A DNA stretch of 64,000 nt from Paramecium octaurelia (GCA_905182995.1 CAJJDP010000024.1:250610-314609); one strand, 5' to 3'. Positions 49,110 to 63,187 are shown, numbered from the stretch's first letter. Notes: generated from the letters alone by a model not told the origin. Numbers and translations: made by a program.

Positions 49110-51546
49110 ATGATCAACAACAACTCTTTAATATTGGAGTACCACTTATATGATACCATTTAGTTGCTTAAGAATAATAAATACAAAAAATTTATCAATT
49201 TAAGCAGAAAACTAGTTTGTAATCCTTATTTGGCAAATGATACATTTTACATTCAATTAAATATCCAACTAATAAGGAGATTACTGTATTGTCAGCTCAA
49301 AGTCATCAAGAAATATTTGTTGAATTTTAGTTCGAAACAATAAACTATTTAAGAAGTTTTAACAACTTGTATGAGTTTGTGTTAAAATTATCAAATTTTG
49401 CTAAATAAATATGAGGCTTCTTTTGATGAGAAACAGATCAAGGAAACACAGATGTCTAGAAAACATAAATTCCTAAATGAACCAAATAAATTAACAATCA
49501 AATAATTTGCAAATTAATTTGATAAACTAGAACCAGACACCAAATCAACAATTTGGATCAAATATTAATGGTAGCAGCTCTTTTGCTATTTTTAAAAGAC
49601 CTTACTCTTTGATTATCTATATTTCAAGATGTCTTTATTAAAAGAGGCTTCTCTTTTTCTGTTCAAGCTCTAAAAGTTAAAGCCTATCTTGACATTTTAA
49701 TCTTAATTTTTATATTTTGAAATTCTAACATTAAAGAATTCTGCCTAATTTGAATTATCCAACACTACAACCAATGATGTATTAGAGTATGGATTTCAAA
49801 TGTTATTAAACTCTCTAAAGGAATACCATAAGCCAAAATCAGATTTAATTAATATATAAAAGTAATTGATCAAAATAACAACAACAATATTGATTAATTT
49901 AGATATCTAGAGTAAATCACAAGAAATCAATGATAACCATTTAGATTGTATTCAATCTTTGAATTTGGCTCACTTTTTAGCCTCTCAAATTTTGAAACCT
50001 TTGAAAGTAAAGACTGAATTTATTGAGTATATAGACTCAGAATTTGAATTTACAAATGAAAAATTCGAATAAATTTTATTGGAAGAATAAGATCTTACTA
50101 AATTTACTTAATTTCTGTATGGACATCATGTCAATTAAAAATAGAATACAAAAATTATAGCCAATTCAAAACTCTAAGAAATGATTAAAACTAAACTCTA
50201 ATAAAATGTATAGTTTTAAAAAGGCTTCAAAACAGTTAATAGTAATCAATGTATGTATGTTTCACACAGTTAAGATAAGTTGACAATGCAAGATTACTTA
50301 CCTATTAAAATAAAATCGTATCATCATAAGGAATCAACTACTTTTTCTAATCCTTATTCTTAAACTTCTATAAATCATACTATCTAAATGAATACTCTTA
50401 CTAAGGAATCCCCTTCAACAAAAAGAGAAAAGATGAACTAAAATGCTCATCCAAGTAGTTTTTTAAGTTTAAATAATGTTTCAGTTGTCAAATAAAATCA
50501 AGAATAGCCTAAAAAACGTCATGTCTCAGTAAAATGTAAAAGAGTCAATACAAACTCAGATCATAAGAATAGTTACTTAAGTTAGTTGATTAATTTAAGA
50601 TAAAAATCTAGTTTAACGATAAGGGATGAAATGAATGAATTAGAAAAAAATCATCAAAAATTATTAAACTAATTGAATAATCAATAAAAATCAACTAAAG
50701 TATCAACAATAGACGAGTTCTTTAATAAAAAAATTGAAGCAATTGCATTTGAAGAGTGTCTGACTTTAGATCAAATTAAGGATACTGCAAAGAAGATCAT
50801 TTAGACTGAATGGGAAATTCATAAGGAAATGCCAGTTACGAAAAGTTTAATGAAGTCGATATCAGTATCTGACATCTAAGTTGAACAGAAATAGGCAGCA
50901 TACAATAAACTTTAAGAATATAGAGAAATATAAAATGTGGATTATTACAATACAGAGAAGGATCGAGCATAAGATTAAATGGAATAAACAAAAGAAGTAA
51001 GAAAACTCAAGATGAATTAATAAAGATTTTCAATGAAACATAGAAGTAGCTAATAAAGTTTATTTAATTCTCAATAGATAAAATCCTTAGTTCTAAAAGA
51101 TACTAAAATTTAAGAACAATTTAGTTAGTAGATCTTATAATAATAAAATTCAATGGATTAGAGGATTGAAGCAAAGGTGTCACCTAGATTATCTAGAAAA
51201 AATAATTCAATGTTGTATAATTCAAATTTAGAGTAGGATAATCGTTAAAAGGGGTTTACTTTAGTAAAAGGTTAGTTGATAGATTTAATGATAAAAAATC
51301 TTGAATATAGGGATGAATTAAACACTCAAGAGAAAGAATTAAAATAGGTATTAATTTTTAGAGTATTAATAGTTTGTATTACCTAGACAATTCAGAACAA
51401 AAGCGATATCTCCATTAGGTGGTGAATTTTCACTGAAATCTCAGAATATGAGTGATTTCAAGTCATTTGCTTACAGTACGAATTCTACTTAGATTACATA
51501 GCAGAATATGGAAAATAAATTACATAAGACACAAAAATAAGGATGA
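49110..51546 (+). CDS. Long unknown protein
   Basis: About 800 residues with only one clear intron (25 nt, near 51345-51370). Starts MINNNSLILEYHLYDTIQLL. The N-terminal 350 residues are helical and rather Leu/Lys/Tyr-rich (FYIQLNIQLIRRLLYCQLKV), without obvious motifs. The rest is Ser/Asn/Gln-rich and Lys-rich, probably disordered, with a helical patch (EFFNKKIEAIAFEECLTLDQ) and a coiled stretch (AAYNKLQEYREIQNVDYYN). TGA at 51544-51546. No domain recognised; gene length and open frame support reality. Confidence 0.6.
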
Positions 51547-51644
51547 GGCTTTTTATTTAAGATTATATTATGTTGTAAAATCGAAATATGTTAAATATAA
51601 CATCATTTAATATTTTAATCAATAATATATAAAATATAGTTAAT

Positions 51645-52823
51645 ATGAGTCAAAGTATTATGAATGAGATATTTAAATTAGTATTGATTTATATTGATTA
51701 GGTATGTTTTGATGGTGTTTAACAAAAGAAATGGTCATAATGTAAAGATTTAGATAGTTAACTTTAATTTATTAGAGATGCAATTCCTTAAAAAATAAAT
51801 GAGGCAACTAAAAATTATGATTATGAAGCCTTAGAAAAATAAGTTTAAAAATATGAACATGAGATTCGTAAACACATAAGAGTAAGGTGTTCATTGTAAT
51901 TTAAATTAGATGGAATAATAAATAAAACTATATGCTGAATCGTTATAATAAAAATTAGAAGAACAAGAAGGTATTAATGACTGTTTGAGCAATACGAAGC
52001 AATTAGTGAATGTAATTATTCCAAATTTCTAGTCTTTAAAAAAAGAGAATCAATAATTGATTGAATAAGTTAAAAGATTGTAAAGTGAAAATTACATGTT
52101 AAAAACTAAACTTATGGAGGTCAATGATAGAATTAACAGTCATCAAACATCACCTATTTATGATAAAACAAAAAATCAAGATTCCTATCATATCAAAGTA
52201 ATAATCTAAAGTATATTAAGAATAGCTAAAGATATCAGACTATTGATTTTGTAGCACCAAAATAGAAATTGAATTAGAAGAACGTTGAGGATTACAGCAA
52301 ACAATATGCTGAAGTTAAAACCTAAATAAGCAACACTATTGATAGTTCCATCTTGAAAATGCTTTAAAATCGTAGGGATTCTTTGAAGTTGAATGACACT
52401 TATAAATCATCAAGAGATTCTTCAACGATTGAAAAAAATGATTCGAATAAGATTAAGTCTTGTATCAATTAACAACGAGCTGCAAGTTAATAATAGAAAA
52501 CATAGCATAAATAAATGATGGACCAAAGTATTTAATAAGTCAAAACCACAACAGAAAATGTCAAATTCGATTTAAAAAACCAAAGTGATAACTTAAGGGC
52601 TTTTTTGAATACTTAAAGTTTTCTTTGTAACAAGAAGAGTAAAACCAATTCCAGGCCTGAAAATAGATACAACAAAAGTCATAGTGAACATTAGAATGCT
52701 AACACAAACTAATAGGAAACATAAAAGTATTCATTAAATTATATATAAAGATCGAATAAAATCCAAAAAGAGTATTTATAGTTTTCATAGAATTATTAAA
52801 AATATTTAGATAATTAGCTATGA
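51645..52823 (+). CDS. Coiled-coil protein, unknown
   Basis: About 375 residues. The N-terminal half has coiled-coil heptads (ALEKQVQKYEHEIRKHI; QVKRLQSENYMLKTKLMEVN) and the C-terminal half is Ser/Lys/Gln-rich and disordered. Introns of 28 nt (about 51881-51908) and 23 nt (about 52198-52220). Starts MSQSIMNEIFKLVLIYIDQV. No known domain. It lies 98 bp after the previous same-strand gene and 143 bp before the Sen1-like helicase. Confidence 0.55.
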
Positions 52824-52966
52824 TATCAAAGATTTTCCATTTTTTTTTTAAGTATTATTTAATAAATTGTTTTAAACTATTTGTTTAGGAGCATTTTGTT
52901 TACAAATTTCTCAAATTGTAATTAAACTCAAAATTAGTTATTATTTATTTTATAACCAGATATAAA

Positions 52967-55900
52967 ATGAAGGAGGATTTTCAATGTAACATTTTATCCG
53001 ATAACAGTTAAGATGATATTATATTGAAAAATAAATAAACTAATTAATTGACAATAGAAATTGAAAAAAAAATATAATTAGCATAATAAGACTCAATAAC
53101 TAAAAACAGCAAAATTTTGGATGATGAAATTGGAGTAGATATCATTTCATAAGACAGTTGCAAAAGTATTCCCATTATTGATCCAAAACTGAGTCGTATG
53201 AATAACTAATCAGAATTAAAAAATTTAAATTAAACCTGTAATTTTAGATAAAAAATTCAATAGGAATAGAAACAACCAGATATAGCAAATCATTAACTAG
53301 AATAATTAGATGAATTTTCCAATTTTAATATTATACCCTCAATAGAATCTAAAAAGTTTTCACATAAAAAAATAAAATAAAATATTTAATAAAAATCAAA
53401 GCGCAATAATAATTTGATTACTCAATAATTAGAATATATTGATAGTGATAACACAGATGAACTGGATGGCGAGGATGATTAAAAAAACAAACCTAGAAGC
53501 AATGATAATTAATTAAAGGTTGAAATTTAAGATAACCAATAGGAAGATAAAATTATAAGCAAGGAATAAAAAAAGGCATGGTTATTAAAAAATAAAATAA
53601 AAAGACATGAAAATTAGGTTGATAAGAAAGATAATGGAGATTGGGATTTTTTAGAGATTGTAAATGATGACAAAAATGAGCCGAACTTCTTTTAATAAGG
53701 TTAATTTAAAAGGAAAGATTATGATATTTAATCTAACTTAGAATAACCTAAATAAAAAAAATTTCAAAAGGGATTACACAAATCTGATTTAAAAAGACTA
53801 TAACTTTCATCAACATTAATTAATCAGGATTAAAGCAAAAATGAAATCCTAGACTCTACTCTTATGGAGTAATTAGTTCAAAATAGTAACCCAATTGAAG
53901 ATTATCTTGACCCAAAATAATAATAATAAAATTTTGAAGTTAGCAAAGTCTTCAATAAAAGAGTTGAATCATAAAAGGTAAATCTTGGTGGTTAGAGGCA
54001 TATTATCAAAAATACAGAAAAAATTCATATAGATTCTGTGAAAATTCCCTAATAATTGAAGTCATCAGATTAATTTTAGTAAATTACCAATGTTTCAAAT
54101 GCGAGAAAACTAAATGACCATCAATCACAAAAGAATCTTTAAAATTAACCTCAATAAGTGTTAAAAAGAGCTAAAGTAAATGAAATTAATTAATTTTAAT
54201 AATAAAATCAAAGTTTTAAACAAGAGAAACGAGACTTTATATAAAAATGTGATGATCCTTCTATTAGGTGTGATAACGATTTTGATAAATCTCTTAAATT
54301 ATCTGGAAGGGATTAATCAATCAATCATAAATAAAAAAAGTAACAGAAAATTAAATCATCAAATTATGAATTATAATATTAAAAATAATAAAGCTTTTAG
54401 GAAAGATTTCAAAATAATCTCCAAAATTTAGATATATAATAGCACTGTTAAAATTTAACATAGAGAGAATAGGGAAGAATGAAAAATGAAATATAATCAC
54501 ATATCTTAGATAATCCTTTAGGTCAAAGGGAAAATAAAGAATTGTTAAATTAGGAAAAGAATGAGTTAATATCAATGAAAATAGAAAAGAAGATGATGAG
54601 TGAATCCAAAAGATTATCTAAATTTAAAATGCTGTTAGAAAGCAATACAGGACAATCGTTTTAGACTGGAAAACCTATTTTTGAATTTAATAGATTGTTG
54701 AAGTATTTATTTCTGAAAAATTATGAAATTCCAGATATAGCAGATTAAGAATAAAAGATAATTCCGAATAGATTTGAAAGTGCATTAGAGTATTGTAAAA
54801 TTTTTGAATACTTATTTTTAAATGAGGCTTGTGCTTAAATAAAATAAGAGTTAATAGAATTTTTGAAAAAAATAGAAAAGACAACCAAATATCGCAAAGC
54901 ACAAATAAAAATAGATGAAAATGATCATGATTCAGAAGGATCTATCTTTGTAATGAGAGGACCTTAAACGATTTAATAAAAGGTACCTTAGGCAAAAAAT
55001 AAATAGTAAAAGGAATATGAGGAGAATGATTAAGGCTATTAGGAAGATTAGCAATTTTGTTATGATAATATTAAAGATGGAGTTTGTGATTTAACTACTC
55101 ACAAAAATTTTGTCGTCTTGATAACAAACAAAATAAAATTAAAGTTAAGATAGATTAATTAATTTCAAGGGGACAATATGTGTTTTTTTGGTATTCTGAT
55201 TGACCCATAAAAAGCCTAATATTTGCAATAAATAAGAATTCAAACCTTTGTAAACAAATAAAATTTCGATGTAAATTAATGGCATAATGTTTTTTTATTT
55301 CCATTTTCTAAACTCACTACTTTAATTCGTGAATATTAGATAATAACAAAATTAAACTAAAAAACTCCTTTAGCAGGATTAATTTATAATCCCATTACAT
55401 AATAATAACAGATAGTTTCAGATATAGGAGGAAGTTGGACAGCTTAATTTAAAAATCAAATCTAAAATAAAGAATTGTTAGACTCCTTTTTATCATTAGT
55501 TGATTAAAAATACAATAAGAGCTAAGCTAACTCCATAAGAGAAATTATATTAAAAGATAAAGGAATTTGCCTATTATAAGGCCCGGTATTTGTATATTAC
55601 TTAATTTTTAGCCAGGTACAGGGAAAACGCATACATTGATTGGATTATTGTCAGGTGTATACGAACATATGAAATTGACAAATAAATTTCCAAAAAAGAA
55701 GATATTAGTAAGTATCTTAATGAATTTTAGATTTGTACACCTTCTAATGCAGCTATAGATGAGATTATATTAAGAATAATTTAAAAAGGAGGGTTATTTG
55801 ATTCAAAAGGCAACTCTCGATAGGTGAATCTTATTCGAATTGGTTTACTTGATGAAGAAAACATTCATTCTGAAATAATAAAGAAGGTTTCTTTGGAAGA

Positions 55901-57595
55901 CTTGGCATAACACAAATTATTTTCATCTAAAAAATTTAATGCAGAACAGGATTAAAAAACAACTGCAGAATTAAGAATTGAATTATGCTAGATTTAGACT
56001 CATGTGAAGAAGTTAGAGAAGAAATTGAATTAGCATGGTTTACCTAGTGATGAGAGAAAAATAATAAAAGATCAAATTATGTAATTTAATGATTTGAGAA
56101 AAACTAAATAGGAGTACTTAGATAAAACAAAGGATAGTAAAAGATTTTACAAAGAATTCTATAATTAATTTTGTGAAAAACTGTTGAATGATGCTGAAAT
56201 CATATGTAGTACTTTAAGTTCTAGTGGATCTGATAAATTATCAAAATATCTTGATTAAATAGAGCTGTTAATAGTAGATGAAGCAGCCTAATGTACTGAG
56301 CCTTCTAATATTATTCCTTTAAGATTAGGAATTAAGAAGATGATTTTGATTGGAGATCCTAAGCAGCTACCTGCTACAACATTTTCCCCTATTTCTCATT
56401 AAACTTTATATAATAGGAGTTTATTTGAAAGAATTCTTGATAATGATGTTCAACCTTATTTCTTAGATATATAATATAGAATGCATTCTGAGATCAGAAT
56501 GTTTCCCTCAGAGTATTTCTATTAGAACAAATTAAAAGATCACGAATCAACAAATTCTAGAAATTTACCAACAAATTTCTTTAAAAATAGAGTTTTATTC
56601 TTAGATATACTTGATGGATAGGAATAAAAAGATGGAACGTCAAATATTAATGAACAAGAAGCTTTAGTTATAGTTTACTTAATAAAATCGATAAAGGAAG
56701 AATTTCCTACTTAAACGATTGGTGTAATATGTGCCTATAAATCATAAGTTAGATACATAAAAACGTTGCTTAAATAGAAATACTAAGATGAAAACTTTTT
56801 TGATTCAAATACAATAAGTATCAATACTGTAGATTCATTTTAAGTATTTCTACTATTCAATTATTAGGGTTAAGAAGAAGACATTATACTATTTAGTTGT
56901 GTTCGTTCTTCTCAAACGGGTGGAATAGGATTTTTGAATGATGGAAGAAGAATGAATGTAGCTTTAACAAGAGCTAAAAGTGCTCTTTTTATACTTGGAA
57001 ATGCCATTACTGTATAAATATTTCACTTATTTAGTTATCTAAAAGTAATTTATGGAGATCTATGTTGAAGAATATTTAATAAAGGAAGCTGTATAGAAGG
57101 ATAGAATCATATAATTTTTAATTTGAATAAATTTTGAAAGACTAATGGAATTAAAATAATAAAACACTATCTCAAAAACTTATTGGGTATCTGAATTAAA
57201 CTTCTTAAGGATATCATGAAAAATCAACTTATACTATATCAGATTTTCAAATTGAAGTTACTGGAAATCAAAAAACTAATTCAAATTAGAACCGAGAAAA
57301 TATCAAGTATACTACTCAAGATGACAAAAATTAATAAGAAAGTTCATTAAGCTATGATTATAACTATGGAGTAGATTGTAAAGACAAGGAAAGAAGTGCT
57401 TCAGAATTGTAAATGTCTAAATTGGATATAAAGAATCAGGGAAGTCATAATATTTAACATTAAATTAAAAATTCAAAAAATTATAATAATAAATTTCATA
57501 ATTCAAAAGAAAAAAAAGTCTTACAAAAAAGAACAGCTTAGGCAGATGTTTAGTGGTAGAAGAACTAGTATCCAAATTAAGATGACTTTGTATGA
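52967..57595 (+). CDS. Sen1/senataxin-like RNA/DNA helicase
   Basis: Superfamily-1 helicase that unwinds RNA-DNA hybrids and acts in transcription termination. About 1,500 residues. The first 690 are charged, Gln/Asn/Lys-rich and low in complexity. The core is complete: Walker [14 protein letters not shown] (formed by a 26-nt intron), [43 protein letters not shown] (DEAA box), [47 protein letters not shown] across another intron, and [20 protein letters not shown] (motif VI). A Gln/Asn-rich tail of about 190 residues follows. Senataxin, Sen1 and IGHMBP2 are the closest family types. Confidence 0.92.
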
Positions 57596-57964
57596 ACAAA
57601 TGCCTAGACTTTTTTTGATAAATTAATTTATTATCTTTATTGGTTTCCTTAACAATTCTTAGGAGTTCTTTCCATTTAAATAAAACCTAATTTTTCTATT
57701 ACATTATTTGTATTCATTTAAATGCTATAATCTAAGTGTCAACCAGAGATGTTAGTGTATTTTTTAATATTTGATAATCTAATTAGTAGAGGAGCATTTA
57801 GAAGAACAACTATTAAAAATAACTGATTTTAATTTAAACAATAAGGAGAGCAAAAATATTTTATTAATAAAATAGAATGTTCAAATTTTATTTTCCTTTA
57901 TTTATAATACTAACCCATTTAATTGTAATAAATAATTAAAAACTATATCTTATTTTTTATAATA
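57596..57964. other. Intergenic, no gene supported
   Basis: AT-rich spacer of about 370 bp between two same-strand genes. No protein-like frame. Confidence 0.5.
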
Positions 57965-59330
57965 ATGGAGTAGGTTTCATATTTTGAAATTGTGGGGACG
58001 TTTAACAATAAGAATTAAAAGTTTTGTATAGACATTATTCCAACTGTAGAAGGTATTAGCATTGTATAAAGCTGTTTATATAATAATTATTAGATTTCTT
58101 CCACTGATTAGAAGTTATTTGAGTTATCATTTTCTGATGAGAACATAAAATTATAATGGGATGAATAAATTGAACAACTAGCTTATGGCAATTCTGTTTC
58201 CTTATGGATAAAAAACGAAACATATAAGATTTTTGGCAAACCAGATAATCTACAATGGTTATATGACTTATGTAAAGGAAAGTTTCTATATCTATCTAAA
58301 GCCAGAGCTAAATTACGAACTTTTATAAATCAAAATGACACAGGAATAGTAAGTATAGCATAGATTATTCTAGATATATAGATTGGATGAATAATGTAAT
58401 ACTTTTGAGTTATGTTTTGAGAAAATCATTAACTAGAAGTAACAGAAATTTAAATAAGATTATGACATTCCGGAAGAAATAAAAATTCTTAAGTTAATTA
58501 ACCAGAATAAATCTCCCTATTTGATTAGATTGGAAACAATTCAATATAATGGAAATGAATTTTCATATTGTTATAAAACAAAAAGATTGAATTCTCTGAA
58601 TTCACTAATAAAAGAGTCTTAAAAATTGAAAATAAACTAAGTATTAGATATTATCAGATAACTGTTATAAGGTATTTAAGTATATTAATATGAGTTACTA
58701 ATTATTTTGAATAGATAAAGTTAGTGCACAACTAGTTAGACTTGGAAAATGTATAATATTCAAAGATCGACAATGTAATTTAAATCACTAACTTTTCTAA
58801 CTCACTGTTAGAAAAAAGCAAAACATTTTTATAGTAATTAAATATATTATTTCAAGTAAAGCTTAAACGAGCGGTCATGCTTCTCCAGAAAGCTATTCAT
58901 AATAGTAACATCTGACTACTGCAACCAACATTTACTAGGTTGGCATTCTATTTTATATAATGTACACAATACAATGTCAATTAGGGTATTTGGGTGTAAT
59001 CCTTTTGGTGATAATTAGGAAGAGATTTTGAAAAATAATTAAATCGGAAACTTTTGTATACCAAAATTCAATGGATTAATGGTGGAACAATATAAAAAAA
59101 TTTTTGAGTAAATTTTTGAGATGATATCATCAATGATGTCTGTTCTCCCTAATAACAGGTAGAATTCTTCATATTATCTTTCATCAAAAATATTTTCTCC
59201 GAATTTTAAATAGAAACTTTCAAAAATGGAATTAAGTCTTAGCTTTTACCAATTGAAAGAAGATGACACTATAAATGAAGAAAACAAGTTTCTTAATCCA
59301 ATTTATACTTTTAAGACAAAATTTTAATGA
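57965..59330 (+). CDS. Pseudokinase with PH-like N terminus
   Basis: About 410 residues. The first 125 resemble a PH-type fold (FEIVGTFNNKNQKFCIDII, NLQWLYDLCKGKFLYLSKAR). The kinase fold follows but has lost catalysis: LCFEKIINQK stands at the VAIK position with Glu for Lys, LVHNQLDLENVQYSK replaces HRDLKxxN, and ITNFSNSLL replaces DFG. The shape is kept: SGHASPESYS stands for the APE region, NIYQVGILFYIMY for DVWSxG, and NPFGDNQEEIL for the PF region. Introns: 25 nt (about 58348-58372), about 35 nt near 58680, and 23 nt near 58830. The closing splice near 58990 is not settled. Likely an allosteric or scaffold role. Confidence 0.7.
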
Positions 59331-59907
59331 TCATTCCTAAAGCTAATATGATATTTATGCATAATTTAAATTAGCCTCATATAAAATAATGTTAAATTTT
59401 TTATAAAAATTTATTTTTTAAAAAGGATCAAAATTTTCTTTATTTTATTAAAAATTCGAAACAACCTCAAGGACTATCGGATTTTTTATATTAGAAATTT
59501 GCAACACAAATTAAAAATTGGTTTTTAATTTTCTTTAACAAAAAAGTCTTCAGATCAGTATGTATGTCAAATGATCTCAAGATTGCTACTTTCTGCTATC
59601 AAATTGAATCTATAAAAAATTATAAAAAACTGATTAAAATTATAATAAATATTGTTAATTCAAATCAGGTACAGTAAATTGCTAAAAGAATCAGATGGAA
59701 ATAAAAATAAGTAAAATTGATCAGACTATTTAAAATTATAAGAAAATATAAAAATATTACTAAAGGAATCTGATATTAATATATATTAATAAGATTATAA
59801 GATATCAGAATCAAAAATAAATTTGAAATGAAAATACATTTTTGTTATTTATCATTCATCAATAAAAATTAATAATTCTAATTAGAATTAAAATATAAAA
59901 ATTAAAA
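59331..59907. other. Intergenic, no gene supported
   Basis: Very AT-rich spacer between convergent genes, about 580 bp. No protein-like frame or structured RNA recognised. Confidence 0.5.
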
Positions 59908-62407
59908 TCAAGCTTTATTATATGTTGAAATACTGAAAAGAGGACCAAATTTATTAAGTTCTTTTTGGAATAAATTTCTTTCTTCCTTTTTCCCTTTCTT
60001 CTTTTTATTATATTTTAACTTTTCATAAAAGAAGGTCACTTCATTTTCTGCTGCCAAAAAGAGAGTTCTTATATCTTGTAATATAGTTTAAACGAATGAA
60101 CTAGCTTGACTGATTACTTCATTTGTGATTGGAGAGACTATAGTAATTTATAATTAATTATCTTCTTCATCCAATTCGAAAAAAGGACTAGATTAAGTTA
60201 GATCTTTACTATTAATTAATCCCTTTATAATTGATCCCTGTTTTTGTGGTGTCAAATTACATTCCATAAAATTATAAGAATTTATAAGTAGTAAATCCAA
60301 TAGAGGAGGCTTAATTTTAATGATAGCAACTCTCCAAAAATGCTAAGACCATTTAAATTATGCAGAACGAAGAAATTCCTCCTTTGTACTAATCATTTAA
60401 TCCTCTCTTTTTTAATAAACTTTTGAATAGCAACACGATTGGCCTTAATTCGCTATAAAATGACAACCATTATAGAGTTTATTCTGTTGAGATTTACCCT
60501 AGATGCCAATTTTATTTTGATCCTTGATATTAAAAAAAGCTTATATCTACGCTAAATATACGTGAAGGACTATCTTTATCATAACTATAAAATAATTCTA
60601 TTTAATACTTTGGAATTAAATCAATTTAAGGTAATAGGATTTTATGAGAGGAATCTACAAAGGAGATTGTTGGATCAACTTGAAGTTTAATCAAAGGCAT
60701 ATTTGAAGTAGTGATAGCCCTTAGGATTTCAGATTTAATGATACCTTATATTTTTGACCCATTTCATGTTTTATAAAAATTCTATAATCTTTTAGATAGG
60801 TCCATTTAATTGATTTGATGGAAGTAATTCAAATCCTGTGACTCCAATATCAATGTCGCTTTCAGGAAGGGCTAAGCCAGTAGCACAGGATCCAAATAGA
60901 CGGACAGTAGCATTGTATTCTATTTTTATATATATAATTATCTAACCTCTAAAAAGTGAATTAATTACAAATTATATTCTATCATATATTAACCTTCTCA
61001 TTTAAAGTATTTCCTAATTTTAATTTAAAATTAAATCATTAAACTCTCTGATATCCATATCAAGTTTCTTTATCATCAATGTTCTAGCTTAATTCATAAT
61101 AATTGTATCGATATCTTCAATATTGTTAGTTTAATAAAGTTCTTTATACTAAGTTTGATTATTATCTTAATCACAACTATCTAACACTGATTCATCTAAA
61201 CAAAGACTTAGCTCCTATATTTTGATTATTTGTTATAGTGGCTTAATTAAAATATTGTCATCTACTCTATGCATAATTGGATTATCTAAAGATTTATTTT
61301 ATTTTTTAATATCTAAAATCACTGATTCTGAAGATTTTGACTCATTTTTTTGAGGAGTCAAAGTTTATTAAGAAAATTTATTCTACGTAATTTATTATAA
61401 ACTATTTCTATTAGAAAAGGACTGCTTATCTTTACTTAAAACTTATGTATCAATTTGTTAATGATTAAACTGGTTAGTTTATATCGATTTTTGCTTTTAA
61501 GTTGATATAATTTTGTTAGATTAATTAAATTATTTAGACTCTTCGATTTGGAGATCTTAAGAACTAGCAAATTTTCTTTAGGGTTTCTTTTTTTGTTTTT
61601 TTGGCCCTGTTATGAGAACCCAATTATCTTCATCATCATTTTATGCATTTTATTCATTTTGGTTGAGATCCACATCTTAAATGATTTCTGTTATTTTGGA
61701 TGGCACAATTTAATTAGTATCTTATTTATCTAGATGAGCCGTTAAAGAATCAAATTGTTTATTATCTGAGTAAGGACTTAAAGTTAAAATATATCATACT
61801 TTGAATGTCTAATGCATTCACATTCAGTACAATGAACATCATCTTAAGTTGAATCTTATTTATCAATCATTTCAAAACTATTACAATTATCTTTAGATAT
61901 CAGATTTTGTTAAGAATCCTTTTCGTTTTTATTTTTTTACTTTTTCTGCTTTTTAGATTTCTTTTTTTAATCTATGCCTTTCTTTTTTTCCTTACACTCT
62001 ATTTCTTAAAGATCTTTTACCAACTTCTCTTTAAATTAATCCCTTACCATTCGTAAAATTCTTTTTTCACAAAAGGATTGAAGCAGGGCAAATTTTTCTA
62101 AAGGTAGACAGTAAATACCATCAAAATTGTTATTTTCAAATAATTAATTAATTTCTTCTTCGTTTATTTATTATTATTATTATAAAATGAGAGTATTTTT
62201 ATCATTTTATCCCTCCTCTTGCAACTATGGTTTTCTCATTATTAATTATGCCCATAATATATCTTCCTATTTTGTATTTTTCTTTTTAGGAGCATTCTTA
62301 AATTCTTTGCATATTTAAGGTATTTAATGAAGGATTTTACATTTAAAATCAACATTGTTCATCCAAAATGTTTTAAGATCGTCGTTTTAAATTGGATAGT
62401 TATCCAT
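59908..62407 (-). CDS. TRF4/PAPD5-type noncanonical poly(A) polymerase
   Basis: Nucleotidyltransferase that adds short A-tails to RNAs for nuclear decay. About 780 residues. A long N-terminal extension, Lys/Gln/Asp-rich (KKKSKKQKKQKNKNEKD), precedes the catalytic domain: RLFGSCATGLALPESDIDIG with the DxD pair, and the central domain LRPIVLLFKSLLKKRGLN with YKGGISSFCIIQMVLAFLES, both near-identical to TRF4 homologues. Starts MDNYPIQNDDLKTFWMNNVD. Introns include 23 nt near 61776 and 27 nt near 60930. The C terminus is Lys-rich (KKKGKKEERNLFQKELNKFG). The extension is longer than in yeast Trf4. Confidence 0.9.
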
Positions 62408-62458
62408 TTAATTCCCTTGTTGACTTTAATAAAATCTAAATTGCTAATAAATCTTACA

Positions 62459-63187
62459 TCAAAGCTATGGCTTTTTCAAACTCATTTATTACCCAACCAG
62501 CACATGTCTAAAATGTTTTAGGATTAAACCAAATAGCATCGTTAACAATATATTATTTGGCTATTGTGTTTAGTGTCACCTTTGGCTAAGAAGAAAATGC
62601 TAATCCGTTGGAACATTCAATTAACAAGTTTATAATTTCTTCTAATGACCCTTGTAAGCAAAATTTATCGAAGATATCATCTTAATCAATGATACAAATC
62701 TTAGAAAGTAATTTCTTATCATTTTTATAATCAAACGAATACCTATTCTAAATGCAATTTCTCCTCCTCATGAGAACGCCTTTTACGAACCAAACAAACA
62801 ACCTTTATATCTTCGTTTATTGAAGGGAATCTTAACTTAGAATAGCTTAATACTTAGGGTTTTCATCTTTTAAAGCATAACTAGATCTTTCAACAAGCAA
62901 ATCATGTAGATACATACGCATTATAAAGGTAGTTATCTTCTTTGAATTGACGGCAATCTCGTTTATTTTTTATTTCTTAACCCTAAAAATTACCACAATT
63001 AATAAAATATATATATAGCGTAAGAACAAAAAGCAACACTTAAATTTTGCTGCTTCAAAAAGTGATTAAATTATAATAAATACCATTGAATAAGGTCGTT
63101 TTTGTAAGTGTTTTCAAATGATTCAATCGTTTCACAACCATGATTGTTGTATTTCGCAGTCAAATATTTAGGAATGGTATAAAGCAT
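62459..63187 (-). CDS. Unknown protein, splice model uncertain
   Basis: The 3' half is solid: after introns of about 23 nt and 28 nt it reads FPSINEDIKVVCLVRKRRS then KLLSKICIIDQDDIFDKFCL and ends KTFQTCAGWL. The 5' part is uncertain: a likely first exon MLYTIPKYLTAKYNNHGCET starts at 63187, but the join to INEDIK is not settled, and a shorter model starting MRMYLHDLLVERSSYALKDE at 62921 is also possible. I recognise no domain. It lies 51 bp upstream of the TRF4-like gene on the same strand. Confidence 0.45.
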
